Source: Omphiscola glabra
Lineage: Eukaryota; Mollusca; Gastropoda; Lymnaeidae
NCBI GenBank assembly: GCA_964017045.1
Contig: OZ024798.1
Location: 9,321,793 to 9,385,792, forward strand
Direction of reading: 5' to 3'
Length of the DNA: 64,000 bases
Shown here: positions 34,901 through 45,880 of the stretch, piece by piece
Position numbering within the stretch: position 1 is the first letter of the stretch
How the letters are laid out: each line of letters starts with the position of its first letter
Program-made: the position numbers and the translations under genes
Notes under the pieces: model-generated
Told to the model about the DNA's origin: nothing
Database searches by the model: none
What the model saw: only the letters and a program-made list of their open reading frames with translations

Positions 34901-37900
34901 ACCTTATTATTTTTGTTATTATGCTATTATAAATAAATTATTACCTATCATCTAGGCTACAGCTATGTAATTGTAATATTCATTATTTTTATTATATTAA
35001 ATACGATATTGATGTTCTGGTTACCAAATCTAGCATTCATTATATAAATTTTCTATGTAAGGCCCCCTAAAAATAATACTCGTTAAGTACTAATCATTTT
35101 GAAATTTTGCACATGACTAATTATGACTCATGATTTAATAGAGTTTGCACACGGCACATTCATTCTCTTATGAATGGAACTATGAGAATAATACTATAGT
35201 ATTATAGCACATGCAAGTGACTTAATGGTTGCCCATGACAATGTTTTGCAAGTGACTTAATGGTTGCCCATGACAATGTTTTGCACACAGCAAATTATGA
35301 TCATTTACAATATAATTAAAATATTTTTGTTTAAATTACTTCTAAGTTCATTCTGAATCACAAGTTATCAAATATTTGATGTAAATGGTGGTAATAATTG
35401 AATGTTACCTAAGTATCTGCATCTTCCACGATTTAAAAAGGTGCATGGTTGAAATTTGGCTGAACAACCTTATCATAATGCAAGTTACTGGAATTTTTGG
35501 ATGTTTGTTTTTTTGTGTTCTTCTTAAAATGACGAACAATTTTAAAAGAAACATCAAAATACATTTCTTTTTCTATAGAATTATTCCCAACTGTGTGACG
35601 AAAGCCAAAAATGTCAGGACTAGAATTTTTATTGGAGATCAGATTGAGGACTGTAAAGACCTGTCCAGTTTATATTATATACTTCCTTTTCAAAAGGTGA
35701 TTATTCGTTAAAGAAACAATTTTAAAAGAAAAGTATTACGCTTACTGGTTTTGATTAATGGGGGAATAAGAAGCATGAAGGTGAAGGGAAGTTAAAGGTG
35801 TGGGATGGCTGGGCTCTACATAATTACTCAACTCACCTTTAGTACAAAGATGATAACAAGCTAACTTTAAAAAAAACAACAAAGTAATATTCTTTTGGAT
35901 GACTTTTTTCTTCAACATTTCCATTTCCATAGTTGGAAACCAACTATGTTAAAAATCTTGATATTTATAATTTTAGATATAAATCAAATTACATGTTTGA
36001 CTTAACCATATTTTTTTCCCCCAACTTTTTAGGGATTCCTTGTCAACTGGGAGATAGAGAAACAGGTTTGGGATCACATGTTCAGCAAAGATGTTTGTCA
36101 GGTTTGTTCCTGTTTAATGTTTAGTATTTCAATCATTAGAATTTCCATTTCTTCTGTTCTAAGAACCGATTCACAAAAAGATGGGAGGGTCTCAAACAAG
36201 CGATGATCATGGTTTTTAAATTAAATCACGTCATTTAAGTGTCTTGAAATTTATCTTTTTTTCTTCCTCCAAAATATTTGTTTAGCAACATTTCTTTAAG
36301 GCAATTATTAGAATGGCTTTATTTGCAGGTTGAATTTAATGAGACAACCATCATGGTTACTGAACCTTACTTTAACTTCCCTTCTGTGGGCGAAGCAATC
36401 AATGAAGTCATATTTGAAGAATACCAATTCCAAGCATTGCATAGAACACAAGGTAGACTTACCCATATCCAATGCGGTGTGTTCACAAAACAGATTTTCT
36501 TGAAGTTCATTATTATCATATAATTTCTGTTGAAAAAAAAATCAAAATTATGAGTTTGAAGTATAGATATAATTTAATGAGACCAGTGTGTTACATGTAA
36601 ACTAGAATACCTACACCATTAAATTTATCATGTCTCATTATAGGAATTAGAACCAAGCCATTTGTATTTTTATAGGTGCAAATATGTGAATGAGTATTTT
36701 TAAATATATGGTACGAAATATAATTGGTGGTTTTGTTTAAATGTTTTGACTTTAAAATATCTTGTCTAAAGTGAATAAAAAAATAGTCTCATTGGTCATA
36801 CCTCAAATTAATTTTTTTGTCTTACTGCACCTCGTCATCTAAAGTTAAGGCTGTTTAAAATAATGCTTGCCAAAACTAAATATGTGGATAATGCAAGGGT
36901 CTCTGGAATTTAAAAAAACTACATTTCTGTCTAGCTCCAACCTTGACCTGCTACAAACACCAGACGGACAAAGAGACCAGCGGCAGCTTGTTTGGCACTC
37001 TAGTTGTTGATTCTGGTTACTCGTTCTCACACATTGTCCCTTTCTACAAAAATAAGCCCATCAAAGAAGCTATTATACGGTGAGTCCTGTACATCCTAGT
37101 TTCTTATTTTTTTTTTTGACTCCATTAATCATCACTATTAATTTACCATTGACACCTGAGATTATGTATTTTGTTCTTTACTCTAGAGTCAATGTTGGTG
37201 GGAAAGTTTTGACCAATCATCTCAAGGAGGTCATCTCATACAGGTCAGTTTTCTGTGGCTTCTTGAGACTAAATTAGTCAGAAATAGAATCACCAACGTG
37301 TATTCACTTTTAATATTTAATTTAATCTTTGTCTTTAATACAAACATTTGGCAAACAATGAGGTTATATCTGTTTTGCCAGTACTATTTGGGGCTAGGCA
37401 AACAATAAGGTCATGTGTTTTGCCAGTACTATTGTTGGGGCTAGGATGTTTATACTTTTGGGGTTTCCTTCTGATAACCCCTCAGACCGCACAAAATGAA
37501 TGGATAACCAAACATTTTAAAAAATAATAAATGTAGAAGTCATTTATAAAATTCACTTTAACGGAACTTTAACAGATTATTTTGGGAAATTAAAAGTAAA
37601 AGCTTTTTTTTGAAAAACATTTAGGTTGTGAAAAAAGCAATAAATAATTCGTCAAATGTTTTTCTGTGTGTGGTGATTACAATTTGAACATCCCAAGTTT
37701 GATTCTATACTTCAGACAGCTGATGGTGATGGATGAGACATATGTAATTAATCAAATGAAAGAAGATGTCTGTTATGTATCAACACAGTTTAACAAAGAT
37801 ATGAGCATTGCAAGGTATGAACAAGTATATTTAGCAGGCCGACATTTAAAAAAAAAAAAGTACAAAACTATAGTGGAGCTAGTTTTAAAACCAAGAACTC

Positions 37901-40900
37901 TTGATTTCTGAATAAAACACTATATGTTTAGGATTAAATTTTTAAAAATCTTTTAATGTGCTGCAGAATTTAAAAGAGAAAATTCTATTTGTGTAGATTT
38001 TATTTTCTTGCCAACATCTTTATACATTAACTTGAGTAAAATAACAAATTCTTGATCCGCGATCAGATTGAAGGCGCCTGAAAACACCATCAGCAGAGAC
38101 TACATTCTGCCAGACTACACACACATTAAGAGGGGCTACGTCAGGTCACAGGAGGAATCGGCCAAAGCAAAGGGAGATGAGCAGGTAAAAATGTTGATTA
38201 GTCGTCTCCTTTAATACATTTTAAAAAAAGAAAAAGGTTTTATTCTCAACAGTCATTTGCTAAACAGGGTGGCAAAATGCAGTCTTAGGTATGCTAAATA
38301 TTATAATCTTAAGTTTTAGATTGAAAAGGAACGAAGCAAAAAGTTTATCATTGACCAGGGAATGGTACAAGAGACATATAATACAGTGCAATCATGTGTT
38401 TGAATTAAATTATAACCCGGTAAACAAAAAACATGAAATGTTGGCCTGTGAAAAGCAAAAATACTTATGTAATATTTTGAAAGTCCATGCTGCCCTCTTT
38501 TTCATTTACTGATTCATTTTAATGTACTTTTTCCCATATTATTATTATTATTATTGGTAGTTTTCTATAGCGTGGTACCCCAGCCTAGGGCTGGGCTCAC
38601 CACGCTGTACATACAATTTAACAACAATAATCATGAAATTAAAAATTAACTTATATTAATTAAAAAACAAAACAAATGTGTATTCGCCCAACCATTCCAT
38701 ATCAATTTACATGTCAAGCCATGGACGGCACTCAGCAGCATCGTTTAACGATCAGAAGGGGAATCAGTCAGGATAGTAGAGTTTAAAGAGATGTGTTTTG
38801 AGTGCAGTTTTGTATTACAAGTAATGTTGACTCAAAATGTCTGTTTTATGTAATGTTAACTTCACCGATTACCTGACAATGTAATGTTGACTGTACACTA
38901 GTCTAACATGTCATACTGACTGTGCTGCTTGCCTTGCAGATGATCAGGATGAACAATGAGAGGTTTGCCATTCCCGAGTTGCTGTTTCGGCCATCCGATG
39001 TGGGGATCCAGGAGATGGGCATCAGTGAGAGCATCATGCACTGTGTGTCCCTTGTTGAGGAAGGTAGCTCGGTCAACGTTACTATTTCTTTTTCCACCTG
39101 TACTTTTTTGGTGTGTGTTTGGTGACACGATAGCACGTACAGACTTATTTAAAAATCCCAGGCTGGTTGATATCATATGAGTTTGGGTGTTTAGCTTTAT
39201 AACTAATATTACTCTTGGGTATATCCTCCCAAGAACAGTGGTCTGATTCGGCTAATGAGTCTTTTTTTACCATAGCTGAGGAATATAATTATGGATGCTA
39301 AACAATAACTGGAATTAATTTTTTTTAAATCCATACTTTAAAAAGTAATTTGTATGTGTGAATAAAAAACTTAAAACTAATCAAAATTCAAGTATAATGA
39401 TTGTAAAATATGTTAGGTCAAGCATTGGTACCAAACTTTTGGTCTTATAAAATATGTGCATCTGACCTTTTCTATTTGGGAACATTAGGGAATGACTTGT
39501 GAAAACCAGCAACTGGTTTTCCAAAAACAATTAATAATACATATATTAATATCCTTACTTATAACAGGGGCATTCCACTGGACACATTCAGTTTATAATG
39601 ATGAAATCTGTCATCTTGACCTTGAGTTACCATCGGGACAGTTGTGCACCAAACTCTTTCCTAGTATTAAATTTGTATAGATTTGTGTGTTTTATTATTG
39701 TCCATTTGGGGGCCCTTATTTGTTGCGGTTTAAACAGTATGTGTTCCTTAATCATGAATTGAACCAATTTTTGCTTTTGTGGTGATGATGTCGATGATTG
39801 AGTACTGTTATAGCGCTTGTGTCCATGCTATTATAGCATGCTCACAGCGCTCTGATGTCCTAAAATCAATTTAAAGAAAAAAGCCTTTAAATGGTTCTTA
39901 AATGACTTTTTATGATTCAATGTCCCTCAAAGATTTAGGCAAACTGTTCCACAATAAAGCGCAATAGCTTCAAAAGAGCGCACCCCGTACAACTTCTTTC
40001 TGTGTCCATCCACACTGGGAACTCTCAGTAAGGACTGTGTTGAAGAGCACAGGATACATGTTTAGAAATCAGTGACAGACAATCTTCTGAAATACCTCTA
40101 TACCAGCATCCAATGCTATCACCGGTTTTATTGCTGCAATCAGGAAAAGAATTAGTTAAGATTAGTGTCTAGATTTATTGAAGCATTTTTCCCTACTGCA
40201 ATGATCATTTGAAACAATTTTTTTTCTACATTTTTCCCCCAGAGCTCGGTCCACACTTACTGAATAACATTGTACTTACTGGAGGCAATGCCCTTCTGCC
40301 TGGCTTCCAAGACAGAGTGTAAGGCAAATAGAGTAAATCTAAACACAGGATACCTTTAGATCTATTTTCTTTATAATATACTGTGTTAAGCTTTAATATT
40401 TCAGTTTACCTTCATCTGCTTAGAAAATAGCTGTCTGGATTTTGAAATCAGAAATGGCCAACAGTAGTCTACACTGCACATCCCACTTTAGGCTGGCTTG
40501 CGGCTTGTACATATTGGCTTATTAACCCTACCAGCCCTAAGGCCATGAACCTAACTGGCCCCTATCCCTGGGCTCCTGAGCATGGAAGAGGAAAAAAAAC
40601 AACATGATATAGAAAAATGTTAGTTACATGCAAGCAAGTGGTTAGAACAAGAATGGTTTTGGAGTCATTGTAGATGATAGGTCTACCGTTCATCTAGCGC
40701 AAAAATATTCCACCTTTGCCTGCCAATCCACCCAGCAGGATGAGCCTTGCCTCACACAAAGGTACTTCTTGCAAAGTGAGCACCAGATGTTGCTCTTCAC
40801 CTTCTTGAGTGGATTGTCTTTGTAAGACACTCCAGGATTTTGCTTGCTGCAGACCTGCCAACCCTTCCGATTTTGTCGGAATTATACGGATTTTTTTACC

Positions 40901-43900
40901 CCTCATTCCGACCTTCCGACAAACATCTTAAAATTCCGATTTTCCGAACATTATAATTTTTCACCCGTCATAAAAATCCGAAAGCGACAAAAAATAAATA
41001 AAAAAATACAAAATCGGATACGACAGGAAGTGGTGCATTTATTTATTTTTACGTAGTGTCTACATATCTGGCCAGGACGAATAAGTTCTCGAGATATTCG
41101 CCCGGCTATTACTATTATATATTTGATCAAGTCACATGACCACCATAGCAAAGTTGCGCGAGATATTTGTCCGTCAGCCTTGTCACGTGACCGCTAATAG
41201 TCCGGTCGCCGGACGTGTAGACAGTGACACTGCCTTGTTTTTATCGACGCAAGCCGCGATCTCCAAATCATTCTACAATTATCAATTGATCCGATCGCTA
41301 TTCATCCTTTTACTAGGCTAAAAAATAATTCAGTTTTGTTGTAACTTTTAGTTTGTTTGTTAAAGTTTTTCTTAATTAAATTTAAATGGATAAATCTATT
41401 GAAAGTGGTGGTTACAATGATATTAATAAGCATATTTTAACACACAAAAAAAAACAACATTAACTTTATGTTAAAGTTATACAACTGCAGCTAAAAGTGC
41501 AGTGAATTTACGACATCCACGTCTAATTTCTTTGCTAAGTTTTATAGACCACCTCTCTTATTGAAGGAAATATTTCTCCAACCAACTCCGATTGTTTTCA
41601 TGCCAGACTCAAAGAAATGTTACCACACTCGCAGATTGCTAGAAGATTGTGAATTACAATGAAACAAGGGCAAGCATGAAAGTTTATCTTTCTAACTTGC
41701 TTGTATCTAAAATCAATTGCAATGCTAATCTCCAGTTGTCCAAAGAGTTGTTGGACAAATGCAAAAAGGCCACTAGGAATAGGCAGGAATACTGAACTCT
41801 TAGAAGCCTGTGTACATATGTAAATAAAATGGATCTTCTGTCCCGTACTGTATAAATCTGTATATTTTCTCATGTTCTTTGGACTCTTCAAAGACAATGG
41901 AAGTAACTTTATTTTATTTTTTTTAAATTTAGAAAGGCTTGTGCATTAGTTTACAGATCTTAAACCAAGCCCCCCTCCCCTGGTTGGCGCCCCCTGGGGG
42001 GCAGCGGCCCCCCCACCCCCCGCATGCACCACCCCTACAGATTTTTTTTCTTGGCAGGTTGGCAGGTCTGTTGCTGTACCTGGAGTGTTTTTCCATGCAC
42101 ACAACACAGATAAGATTAGACGATGTCCCAGGGGGAATCTCTGGAAAATGATTGCCTGGGTTCATGAGTCTGAATCAACCAAAGTATCGATCACATGCTG
42201 GGCTGTAGTAAGCCTCGACCTATATTGCTTTCCTATTGAAATGCTTGGTTCATCAGCCGCTCATTTCATTGTGAATTTCCAGAAATCCTTATGTCAAACC
42301 ACACAAAGTCAACTCAAATAAATGAGGCAAACATTTGCAATGGCTAACCATGAGTGTTGACCACGATTGGTTGGTTATTTTTAGTTTGTGATGCATTTAT
42401 TCACGTAGTAGGCAAAGTACCGAAACTTGAGTACATCGGTATAGCGGTAGATTTGGAAATTAAAAAAAAAACAAATCGGCACAGTGGTCTGGTAGGGTTA
42501 ATGTTGCTACATACCATTTAATGGTTTTGCAAATTTAGTTTGTTTTAAGGACTGAATAACCATTATACAAAGAAACACTATACCAAAGATAGTGATGTTA
42601 ACAATACAAAATTAAATTTACAGAAATAAAAGCTATTTTTTCTTATAGCGCAGCAAAATCTTCAAAAGCTAAAAATATTAAAATACACACTCACAAAAAG
42701 AGTAAAACTTTAAAAGTACCGTATTTATCGGCATATAACACGCACTTTTTCCTTCCTGAAAAATAGGGTGCAAATGATGTGTGCGTGTTATACGCCGATA
42801 TAATTTTACGTTTTTTTTCCTAAAATTTCCTTTTTAAAATGAGGTGCGTGCTATGTGCCGGTGCGTGTTATACGCCGATAAATACGGTATATCACTTTCC
42901 CCATTAGTCCCGACTACGTATATAGAAAGTCTAACAAATCTCTTCCCGTTGGGGAAAGCTGCCAACTTATTTATAGGGATGGAGGTAAAACCGTCTAGGA
43001 AAAGAAATTCTAGAAATTCCATCACCTGATACCATTCTTTAGATGCTATGTCCACCTCTTCAAACTTTTGTTTGTTAACAGGTTTCAGGATGTGAGGAGC
43101 ATGGCTTGTGATGATATGGATGTTGGGATATCAACACCCGATAAGTAAGTGTACTGATTATTTTTTTTACCCTCTCTTGATCTTGCTCTTCTTGTAATTG
43201 AAACTTGAATGCTTTGTGGTTTAATCGTTGGTAAATGATGTCATTCTGGTGACTGTAAACTGACAATTTTGCATAGTGTTAACGGGACATTGATCCCCCT
43301 TTACTTAGTGATTTCCCTTTATTTATTTATTTCCCCTCTTTTAGTTCTATACCATTTAATATTTGGAACAAAAGACAAATAAGATGGGGTTATTTCAGTT
43401 TTGTTTTTCATGTTATTCAATGTATGTTATTGTCTTATTGTTAATTTTATCAGTTAAAACTTTTGTAGGGTCCTTATGATCGATTAGACAGCTCTATAAA
43501 CAGATCAAATTAATAGTAACAGATCTTTAAAAAATTGTCAAAACAACTCAAAAATTTTAATGAAGCAGTTAAACAATCCATACTTGTAATCTACCTGTAG
43601 CTGTACAAAAAATCACATTTCAGTCAACAGGCAATGTGTATTAACATTTGATAGTAGGAAGTGGGTTTCCAATCTCCTCTTTTTCAGAGGTAGGATTCCA
43701 ATCATGATTTAGGGGCATTAAAAAAAAAACAATTTGAGAGATAGATATCTGACTCATTTGATTTCTTTTCAGTCCCATCACACACGCATGGCGTGCCGGC
43801 TGTGACTTTGCACTGGATCCAAGCTTTCCATCCGTCTGTGTCTCCAGGCATGAGTACGAAGAGTATGGACATGCCGCCTGTTTAAACAAATTTAATGTTT

Positions 43901-43905
43901 CCTGA
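31947..43905 (+). CDS. ACTR6: Actin-related protein 6 (ARP6), complete 12-exon gene
   Basis: Exons: 31947-32017, 35579-35696, 36033-36101, 36329-36452, 36935-37079, 37187-37243, 37716-37814, 38067-38184, 38940-39063, 40243-40318, 43082-43144, 43773-43905. All introns are GT-AG, all phases agree, 1197 nt, 398 aa, close to the usual ARP6 length of about 396. The N-terminus MATLILDNGAGSAKVGFS is the actin-fold phosphate loop. Further landmarks are LYYILPFQKGFLVNW, TEPYFNFPSV, FEEYQFQALHRT, VVDSGYSFSHIVPF, RVNVGGKVLTNHLKEVISYR, DVGIQEMGISESI and NNIVLTGGNALLPGF. It ends in THAWRAGCDFALD and a short tail. ARP6 is a nuclear subunit of SWR1/SRCAP-type remodellers that place H2A.Z; it binds HP1 in some animals. 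The start has a purine at -3. The large introns 1 and 10 carry transposons. Confidence 0.96.
32280..32522. repeat. MITE B-related segment in ACTR6 intron 1
   Basis: CATGGCCGCCAACGTGATTG, then CCGTGACCCGTAAAATTAAG and AATAAAACGTTAAAAAATAA, is the reverse complement of the MITE B interior at 14220-14300. Confidence 0.6.
32531..33300. mobile_element. 770-bp TIR element with perfect 8-bp target duplication
   Basis: Ends: GGTAAATGTGTAGCTGTAGG (32531) and CCTACAGCTACACATTAGCC (ends 33300), a 24-bp inverted repeat with two mismatches. The flanks are CTCCTTCT at 32523-32530 and 33301-33308, identical. The interior holds a strong palindrome (CCGCCATCTTGGTTGCCCCG facing CGGGACAACCAAGATGGCGG) and about five copies of CCCTAACAGGGTTTTGACCCT. 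The 8-bp duplication fits hAT, P or Merlin; ends starting GG hint at Merlin, unproven. No transposase frame. Confidence 0.88.
33309..35578. other. ACTR6 intron 1, remaining part
   Basis: AT-rich. CCCTAAACCTATCCCTAAACC-like repeats at 34570-34680 (related to the MITE B family). A 35-bp perfect direct duplication, GCAAGTGACTTAATGGTTGC plus CCATGACAATGTTTT, spans 35213-35282. No exon seen. Confidence 0.55.
37345..37445. repeat. Two-copy direct repeat in ACTR6 intron 6
   Basis: GGCAAACAATGAGGTTATAT, then CTGTTTTGCCAGTACTATTT GGGGCTAG, is repeated once more with small changes. Confidence 0.7.
38545..38815 (-). mobile_element. LINE 3' end fragment in ACTR6 intron 8
   Basis: Same family as 57900-58470: an ATT microsatellite tail (38538-38556), TCTATAGCGTGGTACCCCAG, CATGTCAAGCCATGGACG and AGAGATGTGTTTTGAGTGCA in the same order. 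Minus-strand orientation; only the last codons (KTHLF-like) and the 3' UTR remain. Confidence 0.8.
39785..40085 (-). mobile_element. Dispersed LINE/SINE-like repeat in ACTR6 intron 9
   Basis: TGTTATAGCGCTTGTGTCCA and GCTATTATAGCATGCTCACA match 14620-14675. The rest (TTCCACAATAAAGCGCAATA, AGAGCGCACCCCGTACAACT) resembles a degenerate LINE C-terminus read on minus. Confidence 0.5.
40851..42069. mobile_element. About 1.2-kb TIR element in ACTR6 intron 10
   Basis: Left end CAGACCTGCCAACCCTTCCG, right end TTGGCAGGTTGGCAGGTCTG (inverted over about 14-17 bp). It is flanked by TTGCTG on both sides. Outside this, ACACTCCAGG and CCTGGAGTGT face each other, so it may be nested in an older palindromic repeat. 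The interior is degenerate; no transposase frame could be supported. Confidence 0.6.
42717..42889. mobile_element. MITE with TACCGTATTTATCGGC ends in ACTR6 intron 10
   Basis: The left terminus TACCGTATTTATCGGCATAT continues to AACACGCAC. Its inverted copy finishes at 42889, 28 of 29 bases matching. 173 bp. A TA duplication is possible because TA borders both ends. Internal repeats of GTGCGTGTTATACGCCGATA are present. Confidence 0.85.
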
Positions 43906-44552
43906 CAGAAGACGCAATCGTCCATCAACCCTTTTACCGAAATGTGTTCATATTTTTCTGATATATATATATATATATATCAATATCCCAATGAAATGAC
44001 TTGATGTTTTTACTGTTGATGATTTGGTGTAAACCTTTTGCTAAATTTTGTTTAAAAAAATATTTTTAAAAAAACCCATTTTGAATCAATGAACATTTTT
44101 TGATTAGTTTTTTTGTTTTGTCATTCTAAATATAATTTTTTATTTAACAAGAAATGAGAAAAATGCTCAAGTTTATTCAAACTGTTCAGCTCTGAAGCAT
44201 TCAACACAGATGTGTCGACAAAGGCAAATGTAAAATCTGTGAAGAAGCTGATGTGCACGCACCCCTGATCTATTACACTGATTGCCATCATGTTTTGTGC
44301 AAGTATTGCGGATGTATGTCCATTGATATGATGATAGATTAAATCAACCTGAATTTATTTGTCACCTGGAGACTGAGCTGTGCATTTTTAAAAAATCATA
44401 TTTGTAACATTCTGCAAATCAGACATATCTATCAGCAGTTGAGTGTGATTACCAAACCTAAATAATTATAGCCAAATCAATCACATACAAATCAATAGCG
44501 GAATTAAAAAAATGAAATTTCTTAAAGTTACGGCACAATTATTCTTTTATTT
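43906..44552 (+). other. 3' flank of ACTR6, with a short Cys/His-rich open stretch
   Basis: After the ACTR6 stop come an AT microsatellite (43962-43980) and AT-rich sequence. From 44196 to 44342 a + frame reads CKICEEADVHAPLIYY, then TDCHHVLCKYCGC and a stop. The spacing C-x2-C ... C-x-H-x3-C-x2-C is RING-like. There is no ATG, no clear acceptor, and a stop just upstream. It could be an exon remnant or belong to a repeat. Confidence 0.35.
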
Positions 44553-44722
44553 TTCTTCTTAGCCTTTTTCATTACCAATGCATCATCCACAATACTTTAC
44601 CATCTGTCCCTGTCCTGAGCTGTCTTTGCTAGTTTAACCCATTTTTTATTCTATTCTCTTCACCTCTGCCTTTACTTCTCTCTTCCATGTGGCTCCTGGT
44701 CTTCCTCTTTTCAATAGTGGAA
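44553..44722 (-). mobile_element. LINE 3' end fragment
   Basis: On minus: KRGRPGATWKREVKAEVKRI then a stop, a common C-terminus of non-LTR retrotransposon proteins, followed by an A/G-rich tail (GCTAAGAAGAAAAATAAAAG). Confidence 0.7.
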
Positions 44723-45280
44723 TTAAAAAATGAAATGTCTTAAAGTTAGTAAGGCATAAATTATTCTTGTTACCTTACATTTCAAAAATTCTTCAAGACA
44801 AATTTTCGGCTAACCTGGTAAAGTAAAGGATATAAATCAGATTGCACCACAGAAATTCTTACCACAATGAAAATTATTATGCAACGGGTGTTAATAGGAA
44901 GAGCCTCCGGTCCCGACTTGTCTAAAAATATTTTTGACGTAGTAGTGGTCGGTGTCTTTTTATTGTTCTGATTGTCGGGTGGCGTTGATAAGACTGTACC
45001 ATAGTTTGGTTATTACCATCAACTACCATCACAATCATGCACTCTTATTCCATAAATATATATATATATATATATATATATTTAAACAATCGGAAGCAAT
45101 CATGTTTACCAAGTCTGAACAGATGTCAAAATTCTTAGGTTTGACCAATCAATATATATATTTTTTTTAAATGAAAGAAAGGAAATGAGGGAATTGTATT
45201 TAAAAATTATGAAGTGACCCACCCATGAAATATTCAAGCAAGATGGACCCCCAAAAATGAACATGATATATGCATCAATT
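44723..45280. other. Intergenic, no gene seen
   Basis: AT-rich with a TA microsatellite at 45057-45080. No exon supported. Confidence 0.5.
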
Positions 45281-45440
45281 CAGTGGCGTAGCGAGCTTAA
45301 CTCACGCCCGGGGCACAATACCTTTTTAACACCCCCCCCTATTTGAAAACCATACAATATTATATGTAAAATATACCATTTGGCGCCCTTTTGTGAGTAG
45401 CGCCCGGGGCATGATGCCCCCCCCCCTCTCTACGCCACTG
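45281..45440. mobile_element. CAGTGGCGTAG-type hAT element with perfect 8-bp target duplication
   Basis: 160 bp. Left end CAGTGGCGTAGCGAG, right end CTCTACGCCACTG. Flanked by CATCAATT at 45273-45280 and at 45441-45448, identical. Interior GGCGCCC and CCCGGGGCA motifs. Non-autonomous. Confidence 0.9.
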
Positions 45441-45489
45441 CATCAATTAACACATTTGAATTTGTTTATTTATTATTTGGGGGGTTTCA

Positions 45490-45570
45490 TTCTTAATTAA
45501 CAAACACACACAATCACATACAAACACATACATACAAACACATACATACAAACACATACATACAAACACA
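45490..45570. repeat. CA/CATA microsatellite
   Basis: CACACACAATCACATACAAA and repeated CACATACATACAAA. Confidence 0.85.
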
Positions 45571-45880
45571 TAATTGATTGTAGCGTTTGAGGAATGTTAA
45601 CGAATTTGACCCACTCGTCGTCTGCATTAATTAGATGAACGCTTTGATCAGCGGTGTAGAAAAATGGAGGGACGAGTGACACTTGATTAAAATCAAGTTA
45701 ACCGCGATCGTAACGTTGTAAGACTCTTATCACCATTCTGTGGTGCGTGTGTGTGACCGACACTATCCGTGAAAGCGCTGTGTTGTCAGAAGACAGCTTT
45801 TCATAAAAAAAAAAAAAAAACGGGATTTGCATTGCAATGAAAATAAATCTGAAAAATGACAGTATGAACATGTAGGTGTC

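Noticed and set aside
45497..45682. Minus frame reading ADQSVHLINADDEWVKFVN, possible exon
   Set aside because: The wording looks protein-like, but the frame runs into a CA microsatellite, and no convincing acceptor and donor pair was found. Kept as unproven.
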